Shown here one piece after another: positions 22,638 to 31,749 of a DNA stretch of 64,000 nt. Position 1 is the first letter of the stretch. Each line of letters starts with the position of its first letter. The stretch comes from an uncultured Acetatifactor sp. (lineage in GTDB: Bacteria > Bacillota > Clostridia > Lachnospirales > Lachnospiraceae), in NCBI GenBank assembly GCA_934433135.1, contig CAKRZO010000007.1, forward strand, positions 62,001 to 126,000. Reading direction: 5' to 3'. A program made the position numbers and the translations under genes. A model generated the notes under the pieces. It did not search any database. It saw only the letters and a list, made by a program, of their open reading frames with translations, and was not told the origin of the DNA.

Positions 22638-24510
22638 AGCAGACACCTCCTTTGAAGCGATTTGCTCCGCAGCCCTGGCACTGCTGCCTGCAGTTGGGAC
22701 TGACAATACCGTTCAGAGCTTTTTTCCACTCTCTTTTTAAGAATTCCTTCGTGACGCCGCAGTCAATGAAATCCCATGGGAAAAGCTCGTCCAGGCTCCT
22801 TTCCCTGGTGGTATAAAAATTCACATCCAGACCGCATTCCGCAATGGATTCCAGCCATTTATCGTTATGAAAATATTCACTCCAGGCATCGTAAAAACAG
22901 CCCTTTTGATAAACCTTTAAAAGAACTTCGGACAATCGTCTGTCTCCTCTTGCAAGCACGCCTTCCAGAACGCTGGCATCGGCTTCATGCCAGTTGTATT
23001 TAATACTCTTCTGGTTCAGCTGCTCATTGATGGCTCTTTTGGTAAAGCAGGCTTTTTCGATAAATTCTTCTTTGGTGCACTGCGCCGCCCATTGGAAAGG
23101 CGTAAAAGGCTTCGGAATAAAGAAAGAAGTACTGGTTACAATCTGCACCCGTCCGTTGATACGTTCCTGCTTGGGAACGGTATCAAAAAACACGGCGGCA
23201 ATGTCATTGGACAGTTCCGCAATTCCCCGGATATCTTCCGGTGTTTCGGTAGGAAGACCCAGCATAAAATACAATTTCACTCTGGTCCAGCCGCCTTTAA
23301 AAGCAAGAGCGGCGCCGTTTAAGATCACTTCTCTTGTAAGCCCCTTATTGATAACATCCCGTAATCTCTGGCTTCCGGCCTCCGGTGCAAAGGTAAGACT
23401 GGATTTGCGGATGTCTTGAACCTTGCTCATGACATCCAGAGAGAAGGCATCAATCCGTAGGGAGGGAAGGGAAATGTTGACATGCTGCTTTTCACATTCT
23501 TCGATCAGGAAGTCCACCAATTCGGGAAGCTTGCTGTAGTCGCTGGAACTTAAAGAACTTAAGGAAACTTCCTCCTGACCGGTGTTCTGTAACATTTCCA
23601 TGGCATAATCTTTTAACCGCTCTGCACTGCGCTCTCTTACCGGGCGGTATAACTGCCCGGCCTGGCAGAAACGACAGCCGCGGATGCAGCCTCTTTGAAT
23701 CTCCAGCACGACCCGATCCTGTGTTACTTTCATAAAAGGTACAATCGGCTTGGTAGGATAAAAAGCAGAGTCCATATCCAGTACCAGCTCCTTCTGAATG
23801 ACAGAGGGAATTCCTTCCCGTGTGGGGGTAAAAGAAGCAAGGGTTCCGTCTTCATGGTAAGAGACATGATAAAAACCGGGGACATACATTCCCGGAATTT
23901 GTGCAGCTTCATATAAAAAGGCTTTCCGGTCAGTCAGATGCTTTCCGGATCCTTTCGGAGCCTTGTATTTGCGATACAGATTGAGAAGATCCGAATAGCG
24001 AGTCTCACCTTCGCCAATATAAAACAAGTCAAAAAAGGCTGCAATCGGCTCCGGATTGTAGGTACAGGGACCGCCGCCGATCACAATGGGCATATCTTCT
24101 CCTCTGTCCTTTGCAAGAAGCGGAATTCCGGCAAGATCCAGAACCTGCAGGATATTGGTGTAGCACATCTCATACTGTATGGTAATGCCCAGAAAATCAA
24201 AATCCACTATCGGATCCTGGGATTCCAGGGCAAAAAGAGGAATATGTTCTGTGCGCATGACCGCATCCAGATCCACCCAGGGAGAAAATACACGTTCACA
24301 CCAGACATCTTCCATGGCATTAAACATGCCGTACAGAATCTGCATGCCAAGGTGCGACATTCCGATTTCATACACATCGGGAAAGCACATGGCAAAGCGG
24401 ATGCAGACTTTCTCCGGATCTTTATTGACGGAATTAAACTCATGACCGATGTATCTGGCCGGTTTTTCTATTTTCATTAAAATGTCATCTGACAACGCAA
24501 GCTTGTTCAT
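22621..24510 (-). CDS. TIGR03960 family B12-binding radical SAM protein
   Basis: A 629-residue enzyme of unknown substrate with an N-terminal B12-binding-like domain (about 20-190) and a radical-SAM core whose cluster motif is CIRGCRFC (C-x3... ending x2-C). ending C-terminal Cys-rich NCRQQCQGCG may bind another cluster. Together with TIGR03936 and RNase G it forms a conserved Firmicutes operon that normally leads into rplU. Its end overlaps the TIGR03936 start by 17 bases. Confidence 0.92.
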   Translation of the reverse strand: MNKLALSDDILMKIEKPARYIGHEFNSVNKDPEKVCIRFAMCFPDVYEIGMSHLGMQILYGMFNAMEDVWCERVFSPWVDLDAVMRTEHIPLFALESQDPIVDFDFLGITIQYEMCYTNILQVLDLAGIPLLAKDRGEDMPIVIGGGPCTYNPEPIAAFFDLFYIGEGETRYSDLLNLYRKYKAPKGSGKHLTDRKAFLYEAAQIPGMYVPGFYHVSYHEDGTLASFTPTREGIPSVIQKELVLDMDSAFYPTKPIVPFMKVTQDRVVLEIQRGCIRGCRFCQAGQLYRPVRERSAERLKDYAMEMLQNTGQEEVSLSSLSSSDYSKLPELVDFLIEECEKQHVNISLPSLRIDAFSLDVMSKVQDIRKSSLTFAPEAGSQRLRDVINKGLTREVILNGAALAFKGGWTRVKLYFMLGLPTETPEDIRGIAELSNDIAAVFFDTVPKQERINGRVQIVTSTSFFIPKPFTPFQWAAQCTKEEFIEKACFTKRAINEQLNQKSIKYNWHEADASVLEGVLARGDRRLSEVLLKVYQKGCFYDAWSEYFHNDKWLESIAECGLDVNFYTTRERSLDELFPWDFIDCGVTKEFLKREWKKALNGIVSPNCRQQCQGCGANRFKGGVCYESKS

Positions 24511-24596
24511 AAATTTACAGGTAATGGGAAGCCTTTCTCCTTATTTCCGGTTATTTTTATTTCTATCTACAATTTTGCACGATAAGAGGGCTTTTG

Positions 24597-25130
24597 TCAA
24601 GATCTGTCCTGAAGATCGATCTGCAAAGCGTCCAGATAAGGAACCAAAATTCCGTTCTTTTTGGGAAGAATGTATTCAGGATTCAGTTCTTCAAAGCGGA
24701 AGCTCTTCCGCCCGCCTTCTTTGGCTCTGTCCCAGAAGAATCGCAGCATCTCATAAGGCAGATAATACAAAATATCTTTATGGGTATAAAAAATCAGGAA
24801 GAAAGAAATTCCGCCCTGTTTTTCAAATTTTCCCATAAAGGCAACCTGATGCTCATGGATATTTTGAAGGACAAACGTGTCGGAGGCACATTCCTTGGCA
24901 TCAAAGCAGACGGGAAGCCCCTGTACAGCGCCAATATAGTCCACGGTACTCTTCTGGTCAAAATAGGCAAGAGTGATCTGATGGTGCTCTTTGTCCATTT
25001 TGATCGGCGTAATCGGTGTCGGAACCTTCTGAATCAGAGCCAGTCCGCTCTCTTCATATTTTTCGTTGGTGCGGTTAATCATGTCTTCTAAGGTGGAGCC
25101 ACGCAGACCGCGGGAATTCCAGGTAGCCAT
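24597..25130 (-). CDS. recU: Holliday junction resolvase RecU
   Basis: RecU cuts Holliday junctions in Firmicutes. The 177 residues show the nuclease core: NRTNEKY, PTPITPIK, ITLAYFDQKSTVDYIG (catalytic Asp) and CFDAKE (Glu-x-Lys-like pair), then LQNIHEHQVAFM and GGISFFLI. GGAGG precedes the ATG after a few bases. The usual neighbour, a class A penicillin-binding protein, is absent here. It complements RuvAB (47.8-49.5 kb) and RecG (37.6-39.7 kb). Confidence 0.9.
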   Translation of the reverse strand: MATWNSRGLRGSTLEDMINRTNEKYEESGLALIQKVPTPITPIKMDKEHHQITLAYFDQKSTVDYIGAVQGLPVCFDAKECASDTFVLQNIHEHQVAFMGKFEKQGGISFFLIFYTHKDILYYLPYEMLRFFWDRAKEGGRKSFRFEELNPEYILPKKNGILVPYLDALQIDLQDRS

Positions 25131-25165
25131 TTAGGAGTTCCTCCTTCTCTTCTTTTTCCTTCTGA

Positions 25166-25264
25166 CGGATGTTTCAAATACCCGGCGGATGCTTCGAATG
25201 CTTGCCGACTCTTCAAATACCCGGTGGATGTCTCAAATGCCTGCCAGATGTTTGAGACATTCGG
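25166..25264. repeat. degenerate 20-bp tandem repeats
   Basis: About five units of 19-20 bases, such as CGGATGTTTCAAATACCCGG and CGGATGCTTCGAATGCTTGC, fill the gap between the pseudouridine synthase and recU. Units share GATGYYTCRAATRC. No gene is visible in it. Confidence 0.75.
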
Positions 25265-25272
25265 CGGATTCC

Positions 25273-26328
25273 CTACGGAAGCGTTTCCTGTGGGAAGGCC
25301 TCCTTTAAAAAAGAAAGGAAACGATCCGGCAAAGGTGCGGTGATAGACTTTCCGGAAAGCGGCGAAAGAACACCATCTTGTATCACGGGAAACTCCAGAC
25401 GGTAGGCATGAAGAAATTGACCGAATGAGTCATCACTGTATCCGGGAACATTGCCTGTATTTCCGTATTTGCTGTCTCCCACCAACGGGTGACCGATACT
25501 GGCAAGGTGTGCGCGGATCTGGTGTGTTTTTCCGGTAATCAGTTCCACTTCCAGGTAAGTATACCTTGCAGTGGAGATTAAAGGTTGACAGATTGTACGG
25601 ATCCTGGAAGCATCGGATGAGTTTCTGCCTGCCGGCATTGGCTTGGCTGTTTTGGTCGGAACCGGAGAGACTGTAACCGTCACTTTATTATGCGTGGTAT
25701 CTTTTGTCAAATATCCGTCCAGTGTCAGAGGCTGCTTTATCCGGCCTTTCGCAACGGCACGGTAAAACTTTCGTATTTTATGCTCCTTGATATAGGCAGA
25801 CAATGCCTGAGTGCCTGCCAGGGATTTTCCGCAAAGAACAAGACCGCTGGTATTGCGGTCAAGGCGGTTGCACACGGAAGGATGAAACGAAGAAAGAGCC
25901 TGAGCGGAGAGCTGACCGGAAGTCAAAAGATAACCGATCAGCCATTCATTGAGACTGATATCTCCGGCCTTAGCCTGTTGGGACAGGACTCCGGACGGTT
26001 TGTTTAAAACGGCAATATCCGGATTTTCAAAAAGGACCTGAACTTCCCGGATTTCCCGATAAGCTCTCTGATAAAGCTCCGTTTCTTTTGCTTTTGCAGC
26101 ATTCTCCCCTCCGGAAAACTTTTCAAAGGTCTCCTGTGCCAGAAAGAAGGTTACTTCATCTCCTTTTACCAACACCTCATTTCCTTGGGCCTTTTTCCCG
26201 TTTAAAGTAATATTCTTTTTACGCAGCATCTTATAAAGGAACCCGCTTCCGGCCTCCGGCATATATTTATGTAAAAATTTATCCAGTCGTTGACCGCCCT
26301 GGTTCGTCCCGATGATTACTTTCTGCAT
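25273..26328 (-). CDS. RluA-family pseudouridine synthase with S4 domain
   Basis: A 351-residue RluC/RluD-type enzyme that isomerises uridines in 23S rRNA. An N-terminal S4 RNA-binding domain (QRLDKFLHKY, about 12-75) is followed by the catalytic domain with NRLDRNTSGLVL, in which the Asp is the nucleophile, and the closing motif GKTHQIRAHLASIGHPLVGD. Length slightly exceeds the usual 300 or so because of an insertion of about 20 residues with PVPTKTAKPMPAGRN. Exact target bases are not predictable. Confidence 0.92.
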   Translation of the reverse strand: MQKVIIGTNQGGQRLDKFLHKYMPEAGSGFLYKMLRKKNITLNGKKAQGNEVLVKGDEVTFFLAQETFEKFSGGENAAKAKETELYQRAYREIREVQVLFENPDIAVLNKPSGVLSQQAKAGDISLNEWLIGYLLTSGQLSAQALSSFHPSVCNRLDRNTSGLVLCGKSLAGTQALSAYIKEHKIRKFYRAVAKGRIKQPLTLDGYLTKDTTHNKVTVTVSPVPTKTAKPMPAGRNSSDASRIRTICQPLISTARYTYLEVELITGKTHQIRAHLASIGHPLVGDSKYGNTGNVPGYSDDSFGQFLHAYRLEFPVIQDGVLSPLSGKSITAPLPDRFLSFLKEAFPQETLP

Positions 26329-26419
26329 AAGCTGCCTCCGTTTTGTGTAATCATTTTTTACAAAATCATTATTTTGTTTCTATAAAAGAATCTGCAAAGG
26401 AACTGTCAGTCTGCTTTCT

Positions 26420-27085
26420 TTATAAAGAAACACTCTTTAAGCAGGCAAGAATCCCGGGAGTGAGATCTGTTAACGACGCATGCTCTGCGGCAGCAGGATC
26501 CGATGCGCTATGCATATCGCCGGATGCTTTTGTATCAGATTGTTCGGAGGCATCCGCGGAAAGTTTTTCCAGGCTGTCCAGCCGGTCGGTGTATTTTTTC
26601 AGATCGGTAAAAACCTTCACCGTAATATTTTTATAATGCTCTGCTTTCAAAACCTGGTCAATATAGGTATAAAAACCTTTCTCATCAAAGGCAGGATCTT
26701 CCGTATAGCCGCATAAAACATTATCCCGGGAAACGATATGACCGATGCGGTAATTCTTCTTTTCTGTGGTAATGACTAAGTCAAACAGGCCGCAAAGGTG
26801 ATGCATATGCGCTTCAATGACATCGGCCTTTTCCGGTGGGAGGCTGGAAAAACGCAGAAACATGATCATGCTGACCATGCTTTTGCTGGCCGGAAGACAG
26901 CCGAGAATGGCAACTACCGTCAACAAATTTTCCCGGGTTCCGGTACTGAAGCGTCCTGCCAGAAAGAGGCTTAAAGAAACGAAAAAATAAAGAATCGTCC
27001 GGATAATCTCATATTTCTTCTGGGAATTCAGATAATTGCGCTGCCCTTTCACCTGTTCGGTGGAAAAAAGACGTAAAATTTTCAT
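26420..27085 (-). CDS. hypothetical membrane protein
   Basis: I do not recognise a named family. The 221 residues have a basic N-terminus, two membrane segments (about 29-46 and 53-77), a soluble domain (about 80-170) and a Ser/Asp/Ala-rich C-terminal tail (SADASEQSDTKASG and following) that looks disordered. It begins eight bases before the end of the downstream-strand neighbour SDR gene, so both are likely co-transcribed. The soluble domain is probably cytoplasmic by the positive-inside rule. Confidence 0.7.
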   Translation of the reverse strand: MKILRLFSTEQVKGQRNYLNSQKKYEIIRTILYFFVSLSLFLAGRFSTGTRENLLTVVAILGCLPASKSMVSMIMFLRFSSLPPEKADVIEAHMHHLCGLFDLVITTEKKNYRIGHIVSRDNVLCGYTEDPAFDEKGFYTYIDQVLKAEHYKNITVKVFTDLKKYTDRLDSLEKLSADASEQSDTKASGDMHSASDPAAAEHASLTDLTPGILACLKSVSL

Positions 27086-27092
27086 GGCAGTT

Positions 27093-27878
27093 CTATCCTT
27101 TCATGTGTCTCATAATATCCAGAAGAAGCTGGTGCGGCAGCAGTTTGCTGACCCCGTAAAAAGCTTTTATGGGAAGGCTGCAGACCGAAACCGGCTTTTT
27201 CAAGAAGGAATCCTTAAGAGCCAGGGAAACCACCCGTCCGGCGGAAACCATGGTATACTTTTTGATGGCAAGCGTTTTGCCGTTCTTTTCCGCGATCTCA
27301 AAGAAAGGCGTATCCACGGGACCCGGGCAGATCGCCGTAACATAGATGCCATTTTTCTTCAGCTCTTCCCCCAAGGCTCTGGAAAAACTCAAAACGTAGG
27401 CTTTGGAAGCGGCATAGACAGCAAAATCCGGTTGCGGAAGGAAAGCAGCACTGGAAGCCATCTGAAGAATCCGGCTGCCGGGTCTCATATAAGGAAGCAT
27501 CCGGTAAGTGATATCGGTAAGGGCTTCGCAGTTAAGCCGTATTTCTCCTAATTGACCGATTCGATCATTATTGGCAAAGGAACCCATAAGACCGTAGCCC
27601 GCGCAGTTAATCAGCATCCGTACCACAGCCTGGTGCTCCTGCAGGGTATCTTCCAGACGGTCTAACTGTCCTTCTTTGGTAAGATCCATAGCCAAAATTC
27701 TGGTCTTGCGGGTAAGACTGTCGGCTGTCTTCTGTAATTTTTCCCGGGAACGGCCGAGAAGCCAGATTTCATCAATTGTTTTTTCCGAAAATAAAGCAGC
27801 TGTCTGGCAGGCGAATTCCTGTCCGATACCGGAAGAAGCTCCTGTGATCAAAATAATGTTCTTTTTTGAAGATGTCAT
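27093..27878 (-). CDS. short-chain dehydrogenase/reductase
   Basis: A 261-residue NAD(P)-dependent SDR. The cofactor motif TGASSGIG sits at 12-19, NCAG-like INCAGYG in the middle, and the catalytic pair is in YAASKAY (Tyr-x3-Lys) with a preceding Ser in QMASSAAF. Substrate is unknown; this subgroup (SDR with DltE-like features) is often linked to lipids or cell envelope. It is followed eight bases later by the hypothetical membrane protein. Confidence 0.9.
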   Translation of the reverse strand: MTSSKKNIILITGASSGIGQEFACQTAALFSEKTIDEIWLLGRSREKLQKTADSLTRKTRILAMDLTKEGQLDRLEDTLQEHQAVVRMLINCAGYGLMGSFANNDRIGQLGEIRLNCEALTDITYRMLPYMRPGSRILQMASSAAFLPQPDFAVYAASKAYVLSFSRALGEELKKNGIYVTAICPGPVDTPFFEIAEKNGKTLAIKKYTMVSAGRVVSLALKDSFLKKPVSVCSLPIKAFYGVSKLLPHQLLLDIMRHMKG

Positions 27879-28000
27879 TGCGATTCCTCTTTCCCTTTCC
27901 TTTCTTGTTTTCCCTTTTTCTTATTATGGACGTTGTATATTGTCTGTATGCTGAAGTGAAAAGCAATTTTTGTTAGAAAAAATTTGTATAAGTCCTATCC

Positions 28001-28654
28001 TTACAACAAATGATAGAAATTTTCGATATAATAATCCGCCAGCGCTTTTTTTTCTTCCTTTTCCGGCAATGAATAGTCATCTTCCACCGCACATACACGC
28101 ATGCCGGCGTTTTTGCCGGCCAAAATTCCCGGAAGAATGTCCTCAAAAACCAGGCAGCGGGATGGGGACACGTTGAGTGTTTCGGCAACTGCCAGATAAA
28201 TATCAGGTGCCGGTTTCCCACGGGCAACATCACATCCGGTCATGATACAGGAAAAATAATTGTGCAGATTGTGAACATCGGCAATGTTCTCTACCAGCTG
28301 CCTGGAGTTGCTTGTGGCAATGCCCAGAGCAATGCCTCTCTCCTTCAGACCGGTCAAAAATTCGTAGGCACCGGGCTTTAAAGGGACTTCGTAAAGATAC
28401 TTATCCCGGGCCATCCGGTTCCAGTCGGCCTTTATGGTTTCTAAAGAATCCGGCAGAGAGAATCGTTCCTTAAAATAAGCAGCCGTTTCGGAAAAACTCA
28501 TCCCGGCGATACGATTCTGCAGATCCTCCGGAAGAGAAATCTGAAAGCGTGCCAGGTAAGCGATATCAATATCTCTCCACATCCACATGGAATCTACCAA
28601 AGAGCCGTCCAGATCAAAAATGACAGCACCTGTATTTTCAAGCATTTTATGCAA
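28001..28654 (-). CDS. HAD-family hydrolase, beta-phosphoglucomutase-like
   Basis: A 217-residue HAD phosphatase with the nucleophile motif DLDGSLVDS (residues about 14-22), a helical cap (about 25-100), motif II ATSNSR and a C-terminal motif with ARGKPAPDIY and FEDILPG. The sequence falls with phosphoglucomutase/sugar-phosphatase-like HADs; substrate not determined. The gene lies between an SDR and a pseudouridine synthase with about 120 and 40 base gaps. Confidence 0.88.
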   Translation of the reverse strand: MHKMLENTGAVIFDLDGSLVDSMWMWRDIDIAYLARFQISLPEDLQNRIAGMSFSETAAYFKERFSLPDSLETIKADWNRMARDKYLYEVPLKPGAYEFLTGLKERGIALGIATSNSRQLVENIADVHNLHNYFSCIMTGCDVARGKPAPDIYLAVAETLNVSPSRCLVFEDILPGILAGKNAGMRVCAVEDDYSLPEKEEKKALADYYIENFYHLL

Positions 28655-28691
28655 AGCAATCTCTTCCTTTCTACTTTATGCGCAAAGCACT

Positions 28692-29408
28692 TTATGTGCA
28701 AGGCATAAGCGCCCTGAGTTTTTGGGTTTCTTCCTCCGTCAGCGGACGAAAACAGCCCGGCGCCGGATCTTTTTCCAGAACAAGCGGACCAAAGGAACAG
28801 CGTTTTAAGGAAAGAACTTCATTTCCTACCGCTTTCAGCATACGCTTCACCTGATGATAGCGCCCTTCCCGGATGGTCAGAAGAAGCTGACCGGTTTCCG
28901 GTAACAGCTTTGCTTTTGCCGGCAGCGTCCTAGTATCGTCTCCGATATCCACACCTTCGGTGAGCTGTTTCAGAGCCTCTTCGGAAAGCGGATCCTTCGG
29001 AGTAACAAGATAGGTCTTGTCCACGTGTCTGGCAGGGGAAAGAAGGTAATGAGCCAAAGCGCCGTCATTGGTGATTAACAGCAGGCCTGTGGTATCTTTG
29101 TCCAGCCGTCCCACCGGAAAAAGTCCTTTGTCCGTTACCCCACTTAAAAGGGAAAGAACGGTGGGCGCGGTGTTGTCTTTGACGGCACATACTGTGCCGG
29201 CCGGCTTGTGAAGAAGGTAATAGGCATATTTCCGATAAGTAACCGGATTCCCTTCCATACACACCATATCGGCATCTTCCTGTATTTTGTAATCCGGCTG
29301 TTTGATGACGGTTCCGTTGACGGTCACTTGTCCTTTCCGGATCTTTTCTTTCAAAACGCTGCGGCTGCCCTGAGCGCAGTCCGCTAAATATTTATCCAGA
29401 CGCATCAT
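28692..29408 (-). CDS. RsuA/RluB-family pseudouridine synthase
   Basis: A 238-residue enzyme with an N-terminal S4 domain (MRLDKYLADCAQGSRSVLK) and a catalytic core with GRLDKDTTGLLLITNDG, the Asp being the nucleophile. It modifies 16S or 23S rRNA; the target cannot be set from sequence. Two ATG codons in tandem (29408 and 29405) are both possible starts after AAAGGGAC. A YlbJ-like gene diverges from it 81 bases away. Confidence 0.93.
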   Translation of the reverse strand: MMRLDKYLADCAQGSRSVLKEKIRKGQVTVNGTVIKQPDYKIQEDADMVCMEGNPVTYRKYAYYLLHKPAGTVCAVKDNTAPTVLSLLSGVTDKGLFPVGRLDKDTTGLLLITNDGALAHYLLSPARHVDKTYLVTPKDPLSEEALKQLTEGVDIGDDTRTLPAKAKLLPETGQLLLTIREGRYHQVKRMLKAVGNEVLSLKRCSFGPLVLEKDPAPGCFRPLTEEETQKLRALMPCT

Positions 29409-29489
29409 AACCGAATTGTCCCTTTCTGTTACGGTATTTCCGGTGAAAATCGTTCATATACATTAGTAAGAAGGAATCGGAGTCAAAAC

Positions 29490-30494
29490 ATGAACAAGAG
29501 GAAAAACAATCTCCAAGGGGTCGGAACAAACCGATTCAGAACAATTTTGTATACCCTTTTCTTTTTTTATTTGTTCCTATCCATCCTGACCCATTCCCGG
29601 GAAAGCCTGTATTATGCATTCAATGGCCTGGAATTATGGTATTCGAAAATGGTTCCTGCCTTAATGCCTTTTATGATCTTATCCGGACTCATGATCCGCA
29701 TGGGGCTTTCCGAAAGCTTTGTCTCCTGGTTCTATCCTGTTTTTCGCTTTTTCTTCCGAATCTCTCCTAATGCAGCTTATGCCATCATCATGGGGTTCTT
29801 GTGCGGTTTTCCCATGGGCGCAAAAGTAACTGCCGATCTGCTGCAGCGGGAATTGATATCCGTGGAAGAAGCGGATTTTCTGCTGGCTTTTACCAATAAC
29901 ATCGGCCCGGCTTACTTTTTTGGCTTTGTTCTTCCTCTGGTACACCGCAAAGCGGTTCTTCCTTATCTGTTCGGAATGTATGCTCTTCCGCTGCTGTATG
30001 GACTTCTGCTGCGCTACACGCTGTTTCGCAAAAGAATTCCCATAATGCATTGCAGGAAAAAACTGCATCACGGGCAAAGTCTACAATCGCGTAACGAAAA
30101 AGAACAGCAAAATACCGATTTGCAGCAGAACACGGCACTTTCTGTATTGGAGCAGATTGACGATGCCATAGGAAGTGCTGTTCATAGTATTCTGCTGTTA
30201 GGCGGCTACATGATCTTTTTTAATCTTTTAAATCTGCTCCCGATTCCGGAAACGCTGGCGCCTGTATTGGAAATTACGGGCGGACTGGAGATTTTGGGAG
30301 ACAAAAAACCGCTTTTGGTTTTTGTGCTGCTTCCCTTCGGCGGTTTTTCCTGTATTGCGCAAACCTATAGTACCATACGTTCCTGCAATCGCTCTATCTG
30401 TCCGTATATTCTTCATAAGTTGGTTCTTTCAGGAATTACAGCGCTTTATTACGCGGCATGGTTTCTTCTTTTTCCGGCATCTTTCCTTGCCTGA
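29490..30494 (+). CDS. ylbJ: YlbJ-like sporulation membrane protein
   Basis: A 334-residue polytopic membrane protein of the nucleoside-recognition/YlbJ group, required for sporulation in Bacillus. Six to eight membrane segments are visible, with the conserved GFLCGFPMGAKVTADLL (about residues 109-125) and FTNNIGPAYFFGF. rsmD and coaD lie nearby, as in Bacillus (ylbH-coaD-ylbJ), but here this gene is on the opposite strand and converges on a coiled-coil gene with only nine bases between stops. A hydrophilic insertion (about 185-215) is Gln/Lys-rich. Confidence 0.8.
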   Translation: MNKRKNNLQGVGTNRFRTILYTLFFFYLFLSILTHSRESLYYAFNGLELWYSKMVPALMPFMILSGLMIRMGLSESFVSWFYPVFRFFFRISPNAAYAIIMGFLCGFPMGAKVTADLLQRELISVEEADFLLAFTNNIGPAYFFGFVLPLVHRKAVLPYLFGMYALPLLYGLLLRYTLFRKRIPIMHCRKKLHHGQSLQSRNEKEQQNTDLQQNTALSVLEQIDDAIGSAVHSILLLGGYMIFFNLLNLLPIPETLAPVLEITGGLEILGDKKPLLVFVLLPFGGFSCIAQTYSTIRSCNRSICPYILHKLVLSGITALYYAAWFLLFPASFLA

Positions 30495-30503
30495 TTAAAA
30501 GTA

Positions 30504-31145
30504 TCAGTAGGTTTCGTTTTCGTTGTTCTCCTGTTTTTCAGGTTCAGATTCGGCTTCCGGTTCGGAAGGAGCATCCTGTTCCTGCAGCTGTCTGCGGTTA
30601 TCCTGAATCAGATCCTGATATTGGTTCAAAGAGCCGAGCAGGTTTTCATAGCTTGCGGAAACAGAGCCGGAAGCCGAGGAAAGAAAACCTTCCAGATGAG
30701 CAAGGATATCGTCCATATATTGTACGGCAGCCTGTCTGACCTGATTGGCTTCTAATGTGGCATTGTCCAGAATCTGCTGCGCCTGAGCAGTCGCGTCGTC
30801 AATCAAAGCATTCGCCTGTTCATAAGCCTGTTGCAGAATTTCATGCTCGCTGACCAGCTCATTGGTCTGGGCGGTAGCTTTGCTGATCATTTCATCCGCT
30901 TTGGCAGAAGCATCCTTTATCATGGCGTCCGCTTTGGCAGTTGCATCACTTAAAATGGCCTCTTTATTGCTGATAATTTTCTGATAACGCTTGATTTCTT
31001 CCGGTGTCTTCATGCGAAGTTCCCGGAGCAGATCATTGATTTCTTCCCGATTGACAATAATATTAGTACTGGATAACAGCTGCGGCTTACAGCTTTCGAT
31101 ATAATATTCCAGTTCATCCATCACTTGTTCGATCTTGCTGCTCAT
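30504..31145 (-). CDS. coiled-coil protein, DivIVA/V-ATPase-subunit-like
   Basis: A 213-residue soluble protein dominated by a coiled coil (about 40-145). Repeated Ala-rich heptads such as ATAKADAMIKDASAKADEM resemble DivIVA-like or ATPase-subunit-H-like proteins of Clostridia; the function is not known. The C-terminal tail is acidic and disordered (SEPEAESEPEK). ATG 31145 has AAGGAG upstream; a longer frame to 31184 has none. It follows coaD after 67 bases and could be co-transcribed. Confidence 0.75.
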   Translation of the reverse strand: MSSKIEQVMDELEYYIESCKPQLLSSTNIIVNREEINDLLRELRMKTPEEIKRYQKIISNKEAILSDATAKADAMIKDASAKADEMISKATAQTNELVSEHEILQQAYEQANALIDDATAQAQQILDNATLEANQVRQAAVQYMDDILAHLEGFLSSASGSVSASYENLLGSLNQYQDLIQDNRRQLQEQDAPSEPEAESEPEKQENNENETY

Positions 31146-31212
31146 AACGCACTCTCCTTGTCGATAATTTCTTCTAATCTCCATTCCGCAGACGTTTTAG
31201 CGTCGGAGGACA

Positions 31213-31728
31213 CTAATCCTGTGAAGGTTCCTTTGAACGGCAATCGTGAATACCGTACTTTTCATAGATCTGGTCGGCAACAAATTCGGGAACACATTGA
31301 TAAATGTCTCCGCCGAAGCTTGCAATTTCCTTTACACTGGAAGAACTTAAATAAGCGTATTCCAGGCTGGTCGTCAGAAACATGGTATCCAGCTTTCCGT
31401 TTGAAAGCTTACGGTTAGTCTGCGCCAGCTGCAGTTCATATTCAAAATCGGTAATTGCCCGAAGACCTCTTACAGCTACATGCAGATCATTTGCTTTGGC
31501 GTAATCAATTAAAAGACCGCTGAAACTGTCGATTTGGACATTCGGAAGATCTTTTGTTGCCTCTTCCAATATCTTAACACGTTCTTCCACAGAAAACAAT
31601 GGTGATTTTCCTTTATTATTTAAAACACTGACAATTAATACGTCGAAAATATCGGCAGCACGGCGGATTACATCCAGATGACCGTAAGTAACGGGATCAA
31701 AACTGCCGGGGTATACAGCTCTTTTCAT
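31213..31728 (-). CDS. coaD: phosphopantetheine adenylyltransferase
   Basis: CoaD makes dephospho-CoA from 4'-phosphopantetheine and ATP, the penultimate step to coenzyme A. At 171 residues it is slightly longer than the usual 160. The nucleotidyltransferase motif is PGSFDPVTYGH (7-17), AVRGLRAITDFEYE gives the substrate loop, and SSSSVKEIASFGG the second ATP motif. It directly follows rsmD, the classical Firmicutes arrangement. Confidence 0.96.
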   Translation of the reverse strand: MKRAVYPGSFDPVTYGHLDVIRRAADIFDVLIVSVLNNKGKSPLFSVEERVKILEEATKDLPNVQIDSFSGLLIDYAKANDLHVAVRGLRAITDFEYELQLAQTNRKLSNGKLDTMFLTTSLEYAYLSSSSVKEIASFGGDIYQCVPEFVADQIYEKYGIHDCRSKEPSQD

Positions 31729-31749
31729 AGGAATGCCTTTCTGTTGGTT

